Origin: Diprion similis
Lineage: Eukaryota; Arthropoda; Insecta; Hymenoptera; Diprionidae
Assembly: GCF_021155765.1 (NCBI RefSeq)
Contig: NC_060110.1
Coordinates: 8,369,501-8,433,500 of the forward strand
DNA length: 64,000 nt
Direction: 5' to 3'
A model generated the notes under the pieces. That model searched no databases and was not told the origin of the DNA. It saw only the letters and a list, made by a program, of their open reading frames with translations. Positions 1-13,102 of this stretch are shown piece by piece. The position numbers were made by a program, and so were the translations under genes. How positions within the stretch are numbered: the stretch's first letter is position 1; the number at the start of each line of letters is the position of its first letter.

Positions 1-209
1 TCCAGTAATTATGCTTATAACGGTGCTCTGAGCACTGAAATAAGTGACTCTGAGGCCCTACACCACTGATCTATAGGTATATGAGCATTACGTGGTGCTC
101 TTATTTACCGAAAACGCCAGAAGCTGCGCTAGTGTCGCTATTCCCCTTCGAAACTGTTCCTTGACTGTTCCATTTCGTAAACTTGATTCTTTGACGAACG
201 GACTCTGTA
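1..209 (+). promoter_or_regulatory. RBM22 upstream region / 5' UTR
   Basis: This short stretch lies directly upstream of the RBM22 start codon at 210. I see no coding sequence and no clear TATA box. It presumably holds the 5' UTR and core promoter of RBM22, but the transcription start cannot be placed from sequence alone. Confidence 0.4.
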
Positions 210-1738
210 ATGGCCACTTCCAAAACTACAAATACTTATAATAGACAAAATTGGGAAGATGCTGTAAGTTTGATGCTATTTTACATTGCCAAGTGATTTT
301 TCCGTCAACGCTACATCTCCGTTGCAGATATACAAATTAATCCAATTCTTTCTTCCGCAGGAATTTCCGATATTGTGTCAGACATGTTTGGGCGATAATC
401 CGTATATTCGCATGGTAAGTAAATTATTTAACGCGGAAGATCGTTGTTGTATTACTCCGTTCTGTAAGCACCTTCAATCAGTTAAAATTGTAAACACAGT
501 TGTACAAGAGATTATTACCTGTGTCAGTAACTTCGGACTAAAGCTGTTTAAGTAATTAATAATCAACATAAAATATTCCTGATAAATGACATCTTGTTCA
601 CTATATTGTATATTTTTTGCAGACAAAGGAACGCTATGGCAAAGAATGTAAAATATGCATGCGTCCATTCACGGTGTTCAGATGGTGTCCAGGTGCACGA
701 ATGCGTTTCAAAAAGACTGAAGTTTGTCAAACATGTAGCCGCCTGAAAAACGTATGTCAGACGTGTCTCTTAGACTTGGAATATGGCCTGCCAATCCAAG
801 TACGAGATGCTGCGTTGAAAATTAAAGACGATTTGCCAAGATCTGATGTGAATAAGGAATACTATGTTCAGAACATTGACAATGAAATAGGCAAACTGGA
901 CGCAACAACACCAGCAGGTGCTGTTGGTAAATCAGCTGCCGCCAGCGACTTGCTGATGAAGTTAGCAAGGACAAGTCCATATTATAAAAGAAACAGACCT
1001 CACATTTGCTCATTTTGGGTGAAAGGAGAGTGTAAGAGAGGGGAAGAGTGCCCTTATCGTCATGAGAAGCCCACAGATCCCGATGATCCATTAGCAGATC
1101 AAAATATCAAGGATCGTTACTATGGAGTAAACGATCCAGTTGCTGACAAATTGATGCGCAGAGCAGCGGCAATGCCGAAATTGGAACCACCTGAGGACAA
1201 ATCAATAACAACTTTGTACATTGGAAATTTAGGGGATGTTTTGACAGAAAAACAGTTGCGTGATCATTTCTATCAATATGGTGAAATTCGATCAATTACA
1301 ATGGTACCGCGGCAACAGTGTGCCTTCATTCAATACACACAGCGAAGCGCGGCCGAAGCAGCCGCTGAAAGAACATTTAACAAACTAATATTGGGAGGAA
1401 GACGTTTGACCATAAAGTGGGGCAGGTCACAAGGCCGACAGGCTATTTCAGCCGCAGAAACGATCAGGGAAATGTTAGAGCCTGTTCCAGGGCTTCCTGG
1501 GGCTCTTCCCCCTCCACCTGAGAATATGGGTAACAATTTCTTCAATTTGCAAGCCACACCAGGAATCATGATGATACCCCCACCTCCAGTAGCTCCACAA
1601 TTTATGTTCACTCCTCCAATGGCTGCTGCTGCACCTATCTTTCCTCCAGGAACTACACCAATTCATTATCCAAGTCAAGACCCATCGAGGATGGGAGCAA
1701 CGCAGGGTATTGGCAAACCGTGGCCAGAAGAAGATTAA
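210..1738 (+). CDS. RBM22: Pre-mRNA-splicing factor RBM22 (3 exons)
   Basis: Exons are 210-263, 361-414 and 623-1738, with GT-AG introns. Together they encode about 407 aa, close to the roughly 420 aa of animal RBM22. The protein begins [18 protein letters not shown] and has an N-terminal cysteine-rich zinc-binding region (CQTC, CKIC, CQTC, CQTC pairs, residues about 23-85). A C3H1 zinc finger follows (C-x7-C-x5-C-x3-H, residues about 165-183). Next comes an RRM at about 232-304 with RNP2 LYIGNL and RNP1-like QQCAFIQY. The tail is rich in Pro, Met and Ala. By family knowledge (yeast Cwc2/Slt11 relatives), RBM22 sits in the activated spliceosome. There it contacts U6 snRNA and intron RNA and helps shape the catalytic centre. 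The first exon was too short to stand out, but the spliced frame is continuous. The gene converges on par-6. Confidence 0.96.
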
Positions 1739-1998
1739 TATTTGTATCTGGTGTAATATCACTGTAAATATAGGACTAATATAATTACTTCTATTCCAAA
1801 ATAACTTCATGCTTTGTCACTAATGTGATAAACGAAGGGAGTTTGATAAAAATTAAGGGAAGCAGTCAGATTGATATGCACTTGATAACTGGAAAATTTG
1901 TATGCCCATCTTCATTATTCACACTGTGGGAATAATGGGCTGGGTTTCATATGATATGGAAACTTTTACAATATTAAACTTCTCTGTATTAGATAACA

Positions 1999-2004
1999 AA
2001 TAAA
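1999..2004 (+). terminator. Candidate RBM22 poly(A) signal
   Basis: An AATAAA hexamer lies about 260 nt after the RBM22 stop codon on the sense strand, giving a plausible 3' end. Use of this site is inferred. Confidence 0.5.
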
Positions 2005-5000
2005 AAAAGCTGGATCAAAAGTAAATGACATCTGTCTTATTTATATTATTTGTATACCACTTCACAATTCAGTCTGCACGATAGTTTTAACCATTGCCAG
2101 CAATTTGCTGCAACAGTGTATGAACGTAAAAATTTATCGAACAACCACGTGAAATTCCAGAACATTTTCACTGAATTCGCCTGGCACGACGTGATACGAA
2201 TCCAAAGGCCTGAAATAAGATGAGTAAGCTTTATACAATAAAATACTTTATTCTGTAAGCTGCCATTAAAAGGATCTACATTATTACATATAATAATTGA
2301 TCAAGTTTTAAAAATTGTTTGCATATTAAACTATGATAAAAAGTATCTATGGGAATAAATAATTTTGGCGATGGATTGAAGATCGATGAAAGCATTGGGA
2401 TTCAAAAATTTGTAGATATAAAGATAAATTCATGGAAGGCACTATGCATGTGAGAAAGTATGCACCCCTTAAAAAACATTTATATGTATTGAACATTACA
2501 TGCCAAATCTGGATATTATTTCTAGACAGGATCATGTAACTCTTGTACCGTTTGAAAAGCAAGTCAAACAATTTCTTGCAGTAGATAATATCATATTTTA
2601 TATATATATATATATCTTACGTTTTTTATGTATAATAATACGTCTACGTTATAGTTTTATTTACATATAACTAATCTGATTGAAATTCATTAATAAAAAT
2701 GTTTTGTTTCGTTTCTTAATGTAAATTTTTTTTTCTTCTCCAAGCATTATGCAATTTGAAGCAAGTTTTGATGAATGTATGAAAATAATGCTGCTGAATG
2801 GTGGAAAACTAAAGATGGGTTAGTACAAGGAATTTCAAAAAACTACCCTAGCTCAACTGCATCTTGTATATTGTACCTTACTATTAACCTTATACATATT
2901 ATCATATTCTCGACAGTTTAGAAAATTTTCACAATGTGGAATGTTCTGCATATTTGGGAATGGTAGAATAACTTACTACCTATGTCGAAAAATTGTTACT
3001 GGACGAAAACGGCACTTAAAAAGCTGGAATACAACGTGTGTAAGCACACGGATTAGTTATCGATATTTGATCTCTTAAACATACTATCAATATTCAATGT
3101 ACTATCGTTAAATCAGACAACAAGTAACGATTATAAAAAATGGGCTTAAACTTCAAAAACTTCAACACTCAACATATGTAGTTTAAAAACCAAGGTTACA
3201 CGAATAGGCGTGCATTTTGAAACGTATTGTTGTAAAAGAATATTATCAGAGAAATAGTAATATTTGGAATGGTTTACATACAAGAAGAACACGACCCATA
3301 TTTTTGACGAGAAGTCGAATTAAAATTAAAGAATAAAAATTCTTTTACAATTAATGAAATCATGAATTATAGTTAATATTATTTACAATTCTTATTGTTG
3401 ATTAAGGCCTCTTATATTGTATGTTTCAATAATAGAAATACGTCCTTTGGATTATATACATTTCCATAACATTAAAATCAATTAATAATTATCTAAATAT
3501 GCGATGAATGTTATGTTTTATTGTAATTGTATGTCAAATGAAAATTCTATTGTAAACTGCATTTCTGAAAAACTCTCCGAAACAATTTAACAATTCATTT
3601 AGTTGTTACACTTTCTACACTAGTATATATTACTAAATTTTCAACAGTTGTTATGTTAGGCACGTAGGTATTGTAAAAGTCGTGAATCATTGCGATTTTT
3701 TCTTTCTCATACTCAATTAAATTGCTCTAGGTTCACCTAAATTCTAAATGGGGTATAGAATGTATTTAAGTACACTTCAAGTTTCAATAATTAAGTACTT
3801 CTCAGTATGTGTCCAACGTTTACGTTGAAATGCTGCCATTCGTTAATACTTGCGTTATAGCATACTTTCGTAATATTAAATTTGTTTTCTTTACCATATA
3901 AATAGGGAAATTGTTTTAATATCTATCAATAATTATCTATATAAAAATACTATTCTATAGTATTTCATGGTCGCTGGTATTTTCAAAAATAAAATTATTC
4001 ACTTTTTGAGCTGCCCATCGAATCAGAATTCTGTGTAAAAAAAATCATAATCCGAATATAAGAGGTGGTGCCGCACAAGTTCTTCTAATTTACATATTTT
4101 TGTTATCTTTTGTTACGTCAAATTAGGGAATTAGGTGTCCCATGAAATACTGAACTTAGCCGTATAAAGCCACGGACTTTGTTTCATAATGTGTTCCAAC
4201 AGGCAAATTTCTGTAAGTACTAGATCCGGAATACCAGATATGTGCTTGTATTCAATTTCCACCTCAATCTAATACTCTATTCACATATTTACTATGATGA
4301 ATAAGAATAATTTGAAATTATTCAATGATTCTTATCTTACAAAATGCTAATATTATTTCTCTAAAAATCAAAACACATATTCGCACCTTCGTCATATGTA
4401 CAATAGCTTTTGAAAGAGGCCGCCTAATCGCCTGCTACGAACGTTAATAAATATTGACAGTGAAAGAATTTTGTGCCAAACGTGAATCCATTTACCAAAT
4501 TACTCTTTACTATAAATCTAAATTCATGATGTAAGTCGGCAATTTGCACTGATTGTGGAACTTGCGAAAGAAAACCGGTTTAACAAGTTTTTACTTTATA
4601 AAAGATACGACTTTTCGAGGTATATATTTCACGGTCGTATTTATCAACGTGCGCAAGTATCCTAACTTATTATTTCGAGTCCAACAATCACAGGTACCTG
4701 TGAATTCAGTGCGTGGAATGTTGAATACATTGCTGCCCCTTCCCCCCTGCTAGGAAAAAAAAAATGTAACCATTCTGTCCTTGTTCGTATCGAATTTGCC
4801 AATAGATTTATGGAGTAGAATCCGTCTGTACTATATACATTCAATAAAGGAGAAAAGAATCTAGATGCCTTCTCTAATTGTTCGAATAAAAATGTAGCAA
4901 ACAGTTTTATGGCAAATTTCTACCTATAATCTACCATCACTGATTTTCTTTTTTGTTCCTCCATTTTACCGATTCTTTAATTTATCTAATTTGCTTATTG

Positions 5001-5028
5001 ATGCTATATGTTCCGTTCACTTCTCAAC
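2005..5028. other. AT-rich interval between convergent RBM22 and par-6
   Basis: About 3 kb between the two gene 3' ends. It is AT-rich, with a short TA microsatellite at 2599-2615 and no recognisable coding exon on either strand. It must include the par-6 3' UTR on the minus strand. A TTTAAT on the plus strand (ATTAAA on the minus strand) at 4976-4981 lies about 50 nt beyond the par-6 stop and is a weak candidate poly(A) signal. Confidence 0.5.
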
Positions 5029-8000
5029 CTAAAGATGTAAGACACCTTGATCATGATTGAAATGATTGTGATGGTGGTGGTGGTGGTGATGTGGGTGTTG
5101 ATGATGCGAAGTTGATGCATCATCATGTAGTGTTACTCCAGTTAAGTCTACAATTTCATCAGCATCTTCATCGCTGCCAGTTGCTGCGCTCTGCATTGAT
5201 TGCTGGCTGCCCGACGAAAGTTGACTGTTACGAGAGAATGAGCCACGTCTTGGGGCTGCTAAGGCACCTCGCTGATTGGCTGGCTTCACCGTTATTATCA
5301 GATTTGATGAATTTGCCACCATCATATCCGTTACCTATGCCCAAAACGAGTTTTCAGTAAAAATTTCTCTCTATTTTTTATCGTGTATAAATTGTTTCAG
5401 CAAGTATAGATGTATTGTACTATAGAAGAGGCGTTTACGAAAATGTGTATTTTCAATCATAATTTTACATATTACGATAACTGTGATTGAAAACAATTGA
5501 TCATAAGAGAAAAAACTATTCAATATTCTTGTTAGCAATAAACATGACCAACGTGATGAATAGAAATTGAAATAAGAAATTACTTTTTAATTAATCTCAG
5601 TCATAGCCAAGATCAAAACCTTATAAAATATGAATCTACCTGATCTAGAGTTTTTCCAGCTACTTCTATTCCGTTCACTTCCAGCACTTCGTCATTCACT
5701 GCAAGAAGGCCTGTACTTTCAGCAAGACCGCCAGGAACCAATCTGCTGATAAATATTCCTGGTACTTTCTCAATTCCTCCACCAGCTGAAGGGGGTAATA
5801 CTCTCACACTACTCCCATCTCTGATGTAAAAACCAAGAGGCTTATCTGAACCGTGCTTCAAAAGCCGAACACGTCGGCACGTCTCTGGTAAAATATCCAC
5901 ATCGATGATAGCCGAAACCTATGATGTTGGAATAAATATTTACTGAGTATTGATTATTCTCCATATTAATCATCACATTCATTTTTTAATAATAATTGTA
6001 TCAACATCCACGTACATAAGGCATTCAATGGTCAACCAACAATTGAAAAAATTATATGTGTCGTTATCGGATGTACAAACCTGTCTGAAATCATGGGGAT
6101 TCGATATTGCCAACGATTTTGGTTTCCCAGGTGTTCCACCTAAGATACTTGATATTAAATTCCGCGGTTTCATGGTTCCATATCCATTCATTTCCTCCAG
6201 ACTATCCCCTGCAAACATAATTATTTAATTATTTAATTAAAATAAAATGATATATATATTAAATATTAAATAAATAAATAATTAAAATTATGTAATTCAA
6301 TTTGAAAATCACACTAGTTTCAGTCAGCATATTCAAACAAGATGTATCATCTTATATATTTGGAATTAGGAAGAAGGACTAGGTATTTATAATATATGCG
6401 ATTAAAATGACAAGATATTGCTTTAATCAAAAATTGATGTAATCCCTTCTGGTCAGATTGTGAAAATACTACCTGTTCATTGATTCATGAAAATTGAAAG
6501 AATTAATCGTCAAAGTATATAGCTTTGATAAATAAACTGACATTGTCATTAGAAATCCTACTTGCCTCTTATATATAGTGACAATTGTCTTGAATAATTT
6601 TACATGCAAATCACGTTAGACTCAGACATTATGGCTGACAACCTCCACAAAAGGCAACAGGAAGGTATGCTTGGAATGCTCATTTGAAATCAGCAGATCA
6701 TAATTTAAACCAAACGTAGATAATATATAAAGATATGTAGGGCATCTGCTGTTCACAAAGAAGCATTCCAGAGGACTTACTGACGTGTGGATCAAGGCTT
6801 ATCACATGTAAGTATGTGAGAGAAAAATCATGCGTAGAAATTGATTGTATAATAAACGCCCCCTTTCGACTTGGATTCATTCTGATTCAATGATTCAATA
6901 CAGCTCTAATTATAACGTATAAAAAAAGATATTGTGAGAAATGAAAGAATTTTACGAGAATGAAAATACAGCTACAGATTTACAGACTCATCTGTTTTTA
7001 TCTTTAATATTAAAGATTAATTATTAATTATTTATATTTAATATTATTTCGCCATCTACTTAACAGTGTCTTATTAAACTAGACGACCAAAATGAAAAGA
7101 ATAATAGATGTGAGTGGTCGGTTGAATATCTTGTGGTAATCATCCACTAACTTTTTGTTAATTGACAAAGAAACAAACACTATGGTTTTAGCATTGAAGT
7201 CTACCGAATTTTTGTTAGTTTCAGAAGTATGTGAAGAAATATAAAAAATTTCCGTTCTCTTTCATATTAGCAACAAGAGTTCAAAGTACCAGAAAATAAA
7301 CCACAGTGTCAGTTATTTCCACAATGAAATTTTATTATAAAAAATTTGTACAATCACAGGATTAACACATTTGAAATAGAAATTAGTATGCGTAACAAAA
7401 AAATTTGATCTAAAGTACCCCTAATTAACTAGTAAGCTTGCAACATCAAACGTTAATTAAATTTGTTAAAGTATGCAGTGATGAGTGTATATAGCTTAAA
7501 GTTACAATACATTATATGTATGTATAACAATTATGATTTTAATAACCAGCATATAGGTCATCCAGATTTTTAGAAAAGCTAAAGCTAACAAGAAAAATAT
7601 GGCACTGTGTTTAGGTTCTGTGGTTATATATTCAGTGAGAGAAATCTCGAGGTAAAAACTAAGCTAGATATATTTTATACCGACATTACTTTAATGGCAA
7701 TTTATAGAAGATCACAGATAGTAGCAGTAAAAAATTGGTCACTTTTAATATTATCCTCTGCAAGTTTTAATCACTTTCAATAAATTTTCAGAACCATGTG
7801 AAAATTAATCGACTGCGAATAATTCGCAGTAAAATATCACTTTTTGGCAAACCGCATATATTTTTTAACCAATGTAAATTACACACATCAAACAGCCACT
7901 GGCCAAAGGCACCCCAAAGCTGTACTCCGTCGCATTTTCATACACCAAAAGCCTGCTGGCCCATTCTGTCCCATTGTACCACAACTACTGCCTTTTCGCA

Positions 8001-9176
8001 CACAGAATAAATATTGATATTAAAAGAAATCTCACAACCGTAGATAAAATCTACCTCGATGCAAGATTGCAATGATGGTCAACAACTTATAAAAATATCC
8101 AAGAGGTTGGAATATATAAAGTTGAGTTTTTGCATGCAAGGTAACCAGATTAAATCCCATTCAGTTATCGTACGCAAAATTATCAAACTGCCACAACACG
8201 TCTGTTATTGCTCAAACATATAAAAGCAGCAAGTTGATAATACACTTTCCATTTCAAAATACTAATAGATGGCTAATGGTAGATAAAAATGCTGTTGAAT
8301 TGCACCGAGGTATCGAAATGGCCAACCAACCAAGAAGATTAGATAAAACTTGAATTTACCTTTGCGTTGAATGATGATTCTGAGGACTGGCTTAGCAGTA
8401 AGCAGTGCTCTACCCAAATTATCATCGTTGTTTATAGGGAGTAGATCTCCATCTCTCGGATCCGTGTATGAGATTAAAAAACTAAAATCTGCATCCAATT
8501 GGTGCAACTTCGCCAGAAGATTTTTAAAGTCCTCATATCGAATTGTTTCATTTCTGTTCAGCGAGAATCTTCTGAATTCAGCATCAAACTACACATAAAA
8601 GGAAAAAATTATTTGAAATTATTACACATCATCACAAGTTACAAATTTGTACTTATATTATAACTAAGAACAAGAACTCCTCGTACTTTTTGAAAGAAAG
8701 CATTGCAATATTGAGGTAGCTAAAAAAATGTTAAGACAATGGTCGTGCTTCGTAATAATATTGGGAAACATACTTTACTTTCGTTTTTTTTTCCTATATG
8801 CAATTATAATTTAAGCTCTGCATTGAGCTGTAAAGGGGATCGGTAGAGCTAGACGATTGAAAAATAAAAATAGAATCACCCTAGTCCTGATGAAATCATA
8901 AAATTGGAACGAGTCACAAGCCCTTTCTATGACATAGAATGCACTGAATGACTCATATAGTTTGAAGAAATATTTAAAAAGAGTAATCTGAGCACGGTGA
9001 GTAAATCAGAGATCTGATCCATGAGATGAAATACATATGCTTTCTATGTATTAATAAATGGATCATCGGAATTGATTAAAGATCATTGATGACTGAGGGT
9101 AGAAGAGGAACCTCACCTTACTCTTCACCTCGACGATGCCGTTGTCCACGCGATGGTGGAGTTTATTTTTTGACAT
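5029..9176 (-). CDS. par-6: Partitioning defective protein 6 (Par-6), 5 exons
   Basis: Minus-strand exons in transcript order are 9176-9117, 8588-8360, 6208-6081, 5918-5640 and 5334-5029. They are joined by GT-AG introns in consistent phase and encode 333 aa. Exon 1 begins [23 protein letters not shown]1 domain spans about residues 15-97, with the acidic OPCA-type stretch [18 protein letters not shown], which binds aPKC. A semi-CRIB motif (ISNPHDFRQ joined to VSAIIDVD, about 131-146) binds Cdc42-GTP. A PDZ domain with carboxylate loop PLGFYIRDG covers about 155-250 and ends in [15 protein letters not shown]. The tail is Ser/Asp-rich and ends in a run of eight histidines and DQGVLHL. By family knowledge, Par-6 is the adaptor of the Par-3/aPKC/Cdc42 complex that sets apical-basal polarity. 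Length and domain order match animal Par-6. CHCHD7 lies divergently upstream. Confidence 0.97.
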
Positions 9177-10881
9177 GGTTTATTTGAGAGATACAGAAAG
9201 AATCTCAGCAAAACCCCTGTCGCCGAGGGCGAAAATCCATAAACAGAAAATAACCCGTACAACACGTAGGGACGCGAGTTGTTGGTAAAGAACGCGAAAC
9301 CATAGTACGAAACAGGCAAGCTGCTGAGTGATTGGTTACATATGCAGGCAGCTGGAGCGGAGAGGCGCGACGAGTCGCTGCTCGACGATACGGTACCGTA
9401 GTTGCGTAGGTGTCGCCATCGTTTTATTCCGTGTTTATTATTCAAACTAGCATTCCAATTTCGAACACGGAGAGATGGGTATGAATCCGTGTAATTCTTC
9501 AGTCAACGTCGTGTATGAATGGTATGAATACAAGCCATGTAAGAATCAAGTATGGACAACCAGCAGCAGTCAACCATGCCCTTTCCAAAATCGTCACTAC
9601 CGAAGATTAAATTTATAAACTCTATCGAATATTTTCTAGTTATACACCGGATCACTCCGGCAATTTAGACATCTAAAGATCGTCTCACACTCGGTGGAAA
9701 ATGTCGCAAGAAATTCTCGCAAGCGAATGGAATGTGGAGTGAGGACACGTGTATAAGTCTCAACTTGCTTTCAACTACGCTGAACTACGCTTAATGTCAA
9801 CCAACCGTCGGACCGTCATCAGTCATGCACTTAGTATTTTTCAGAGGCATTCCAATCATTACTAGCGAGTAGCGCATCTAATATCTAGATGCGTATGTTC
9901 ATCACCTCTGTATGCAAATGCCGATGATTCTTAAGTTGTGACGACAGGTGGCGGAGATGGAGATCTAGACGTATGTATCGGGAAACAAGATAGGTGAAGC
10001 TCGGTGAAATAATACAGGAAAAAATGTATATAATAAATGAGAAATTTGTTAATGAAACATGGTTAAATTAGTTTGTTGATAAGACTGTCATTTTAGAGTC
10101 AATGTAATGCTGGAAAATAATACAGCGTTCGATGCAGCAATGACATTTTTATTACGAAGACTGCTTTAAAAATTTCAACAATCCTTTAATTAATGCTGGT
10201 CGCTACCATAGACTTATAGAGATAGACTGCGCAGTTTGTGCACCGAGCTGAAGCCGTAATTAGAAAAAGAGAGCACAGCTGGGGAAGGTCCTATCTGTTG
10301 CACGAACTTGTTGTGTAGTGAGCAACCGCTAGGTAGAAAAAGTAATGAGGCACGCGGCGAGCATGCGGCGAGGTATGTTTTCATCGGTAGAGGCATCGAC
10401 AATATGTCGATGAGTAGAGGTATGCGTTTCCCCTACCAAGTCACCGGTTAGAATGAGAGGTCCGACTCCAGCTGTTGCTCTTTCTTTCTAATTACGGCTT
10501 CAGTTCGGTGCCCAGATTGCGCGGTCTATCTCTATCAGCCTACGGTCGTTACGCCATTAACCAGTAACCATTGGCTACTAGCCGATCAATCATAATTAAT
10601 CAATTACTTGACTGAGTCTTCTGTCAGCGTAATTGACATCAGTTGCTGACACATGACCACTCACGTGATTGTCACCTTAAAGTTTATGACTGACGCTCGT
10701 CCACGAAAAAGTTCGTGACGCTCTCTAACGGAAGTACCGGGCAACCTAGCTGTCTGATTTTGCTTTGTTGATAGAAATAATCGAAAGGTAAGAACTGAAG
10801 ATTTTAGTATCAACACTTGGGAGTTGGGCTTACACTAGGTTTACGTGTGTGTGGTTGACGTGAGATGAGAAGCCCTTAGAA
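9177..10881. promoter_or_regulatory. Divergent promoter interval of par-6 and CHCHD7
   Basis: About 1.7 kb separates the par-6 start (minus) from the CHCHD7 start (plus). No coding exon is seen. It contains a GATTGG CCAAT-box core near 9330, and an inverted-repeat element at 10194-10556 that sits within about 330 bp of the CHCHD7 start. The first-exon 5' UTRs of both genes must lie here, but their start sites cannot be placed. Confidence 0.5.
10194..10556. mobile_element. MITE-like inverted-repeat element with TTAA flanks
   Basis: The two ends are inverted copies of each other over about 85-90 bp at roughly 80% identity. The best-matched core is GAGATAGACYGCGCA followed by GCACCGARCTGAAGCCGTAATTAG. 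TTAA lies immediately outside both ends (10190-10193 and 10557-10560), as expected for a TTAA target-site duplication of the piggyBac type. The 363-bp body has no transposase ORF, so it would be a non-autonomous element. The interior holds a perfect 8-bp-stem hairpin at 10394-10412. The inverted arms and flanks are seen; the family assignment is inferred. Confidence 0.7.
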
Positions 10882-11452
10882 ATGAGTGCAGTGGAAGAAC
10901 AAGTAGAACGACCGAAGAAGCGAAATGATTCATCTAAAAAACGTTTGTCGAGATTAGATTCCGAGGAAAACAATCCGTGTTTGAAGGTACACGCATACCG
11001 ATAGATACATAACCCCCAAATGTTATGTAAAATAATATATTGTTGAAAAACTTTAGTGAATTATTTTTCTTACATTTCAGGAACACCATTTATCACTCAA
11101 ATGTCTCAATGACAACAACGCTGATCATGATGCTTGCAGCCTACACTTTATCAATTACAAAAACTGCAAAGATTTTTGGGTAATTTAACGTTATTTTAGT
11201 TTGATATCAATTCACTATCATGATCTCGTCACGTATTTAAATTCGCCATCTGCATCTTTCCTTTGTTAAAGGATAATTTTCAAATGTTCACTCACATATA
11301 AAATGATTCGGTGGCTCTCAAATATTTTTCTGGTATTTCAGTATCAAGTAACAAGAGAACGTAGAAGACACGGCGTCACACCCTACCTTCCACCACCTGC
11401 AGAGAGACTAAAAATTAAAGAAGATTATTTCAAAGCTAATTCACCTAAATAA
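10882..11452 (+). CDS. CHCHD7: Coiled-coil-helix-coiled-coil-helix protein CHCHD7 (Cox23-like), 3 exons
   Basis: Exons are 10882-10986, 11081-11179 and 11342-11452, all phase 0, with GT-AG introns. They encode 104 aa. The central CHCH fold is a twin CX9C: Cys33-x9-Cys43 and Cys54-x9-Cys64, with the second helix ending NCKDFW. That tail is characteristic of CHCHD7/Cox23. The N-terminus is a basic, Lys/Arg-rich stretch and the C-terminus runs through a Pro-rich TPYLPPPAERLK. By family knowledge, twin CX9C proteins are imported through Mia40/CHCHD4 into the mitochondrial intermembrane space. The yeast homologue Cox23 supports cytochrome oxidase copper delivery and assembly. The upstream ATG at 10882 is chosen because it is the first in frame and gives the expected short leader. 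The gene is divergent from par-6 and convergent with EPT1. Confidence 0.92.
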
Positions 11453-11470
11453 TTCCTTAAGTAGGGTAAC

Positions 11471-11506
11471 AATAAACTTGTGCAATATGTATAATCACAG
11501 AATAAA
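11471..11506 (+). terminator. CHCHD7 poly(A) signals
   Basis: Two AATAAA hexamers lie just after the CHCHD7 stop, at 11471-11476 and 11501-11506. Either or both could direct cleavage, giving a very short 3' UTR. Confidence 0.6.
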
Positions 11507-13027
11507 TACTGTATTTAGTTGATTGTTTGAGTTTGTTTATTTGAAAATGTGAGTGTCTATAAATTACCTACCAATATCCTGTACGTATGGAGTTGTTTAA
11601 ATATTAAGATATTGTACATCTTTTACCCATGAAACCGGGTAAAATAGATACACGGAGAAATATTTCGAATGTGTAATTAGTGTGACATCTATTATTTGTT
11701 TACCAAGTTGTAGACTCATCATTGATAAGTATGGCTGTTTGTGACCATCATAAGGATTGCTAAAAAAAGTGTAAAAGGCTATTTTTTAACTTCTAATGAG
11801 TGATGTGTGTATACAAAGCTTGTAACTGAAATTACTATGTTGGATACTGACTTATATGTAACGCAATTCAAATCTGACCTCAATATATACGGATACGCAC
11901 TCACTAGATCTGTGTATCGCTGTTATATAAGAGTTCACAATTATTTTGTACATTTTTCTTAACTTATACTTATTATATCATCAAGTCTGTCACACTTTAT
12001 ACATAAATGCGATATTCAATATATATCTAGTATATGAATTACAAAACATGGATTGCTTTTAAAATACAAAAGAATACACTCAAAGGATAGATCAGTATTA
12101 ACAGATGACAAGGAAACTTTATTTCACTAATATTTCACCAGTGTTTACGGTAGATTATTGTTAGAACAGGCAAGAATTATGTCAAAATTTAATTTTGTTC
12201 TACTGTACAGTTCCTTTGTAACTTAAATTTACAGTAGCTTTCCTTTGAGTTTTCCTTTTGCATATACATGTCGACCACTTCAATTAATGTAGCCTCAACG
12301 TTTCTGGTACATTTGAATTCAGCCCCGTAAATGATAGATTACATTAATGTATGCTATATTTATACAATCAATTCAATAAAGATAATAGTAAGAAGCGAGG
12401 GGCGTTGGAAAAAAATTCAATTCGAATGCATGTCAACAGATTTAAAAAAGTTGACCTACTCTAGAGACGTACTAAGTATTTTCAAATCAGTTATTACCGT
12501 GCAAAACGAAATATCTAAAAAAGATTACGAAAAAATTATTTAAAATAATGGCTAGTGAAAATATTGCATCCAAGAGACGACACATGTAAAGAACTGAGAG
12601 TTGTGCACTTGATTATCTGTGTGTTAGCCAAAACCAAAATACATTAGAAGAGAGCTAAAGAAAATTAAATGCTAATCAGTAAAAAAAAAAAACATAGTGT
12701 GTAGATATACAATGTACAATAATATATTACTTTGAATAGGATTCAACGTGTGTCAGTTTTTCTATTATAAGATCATTTTGTTTTTGTTAACAGTCAGCAA
12801 AAGTTTTGTGTATAATAAGAAAAGCAAGACTAATGTAAAAAAAGTTTAACGTACCTAACAAAAATTATTGCACTGAAATGAACTTGGCAGGCCTACTGTG
12901 TTACGAAAATTACCTATCTATCTAATTGTAAGTTATATTCTGTATATGAGTTGCATGGTATAAAACTAAAGCGAGTGAAGATTAAAAAAGTATATAAGCG
13001 ACGTTTCAGGTATTTGGCTAAATGTTG
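11507..13027. other. AT-rich interval between convergent CHCHD7 and EPT1
   Basis: About 1.5 kb of AT-rich DNA between the poly(A) signals of two convergent genes. I looked for a missing EPT1 exon and for small genes here and found nothing I can support. A 50-codon open stretch on the minus strand at about 12189-12338 resembles no family I know. Confidence 0.5.
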
Positions 13028-13033
13028 TTTATT
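13028..13033 (-). terminator. EPT1 poly(A) signal
   Basis: TTTATT on the plus strand is AATAAA in the sense of the minus-strand EPT1 gene. It lies about 70 nt beyond the UGA stop, so the 3' UTR would be short. Confidence 0.6.
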
Positions 13034-13102
13034 ACGTTGTTGTGGATTCATTGTTCTCATCTCCTCTCTCTCTATGTTCTAACATGCATCGTCAGCAAGT
13101 AG

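Noticed and set aside
12189-12338. 50-codon open stretch on the minus strand downstream of EPT1
   Set aside because: First considered as the missing last EPT1 exon. The real one was found at 13103-13165, and this stretch has no good acceptor and resembles no known family.
12700-13102. Possible SECIS element after the EPT1 UGA
   Set aside because: ATGA occurs, but I could not find the spacing to an apical AA and returning GA needed for a SECIS core. The AATAAA at 13028-13033 would also exclude most of this stretch from the mRNA.
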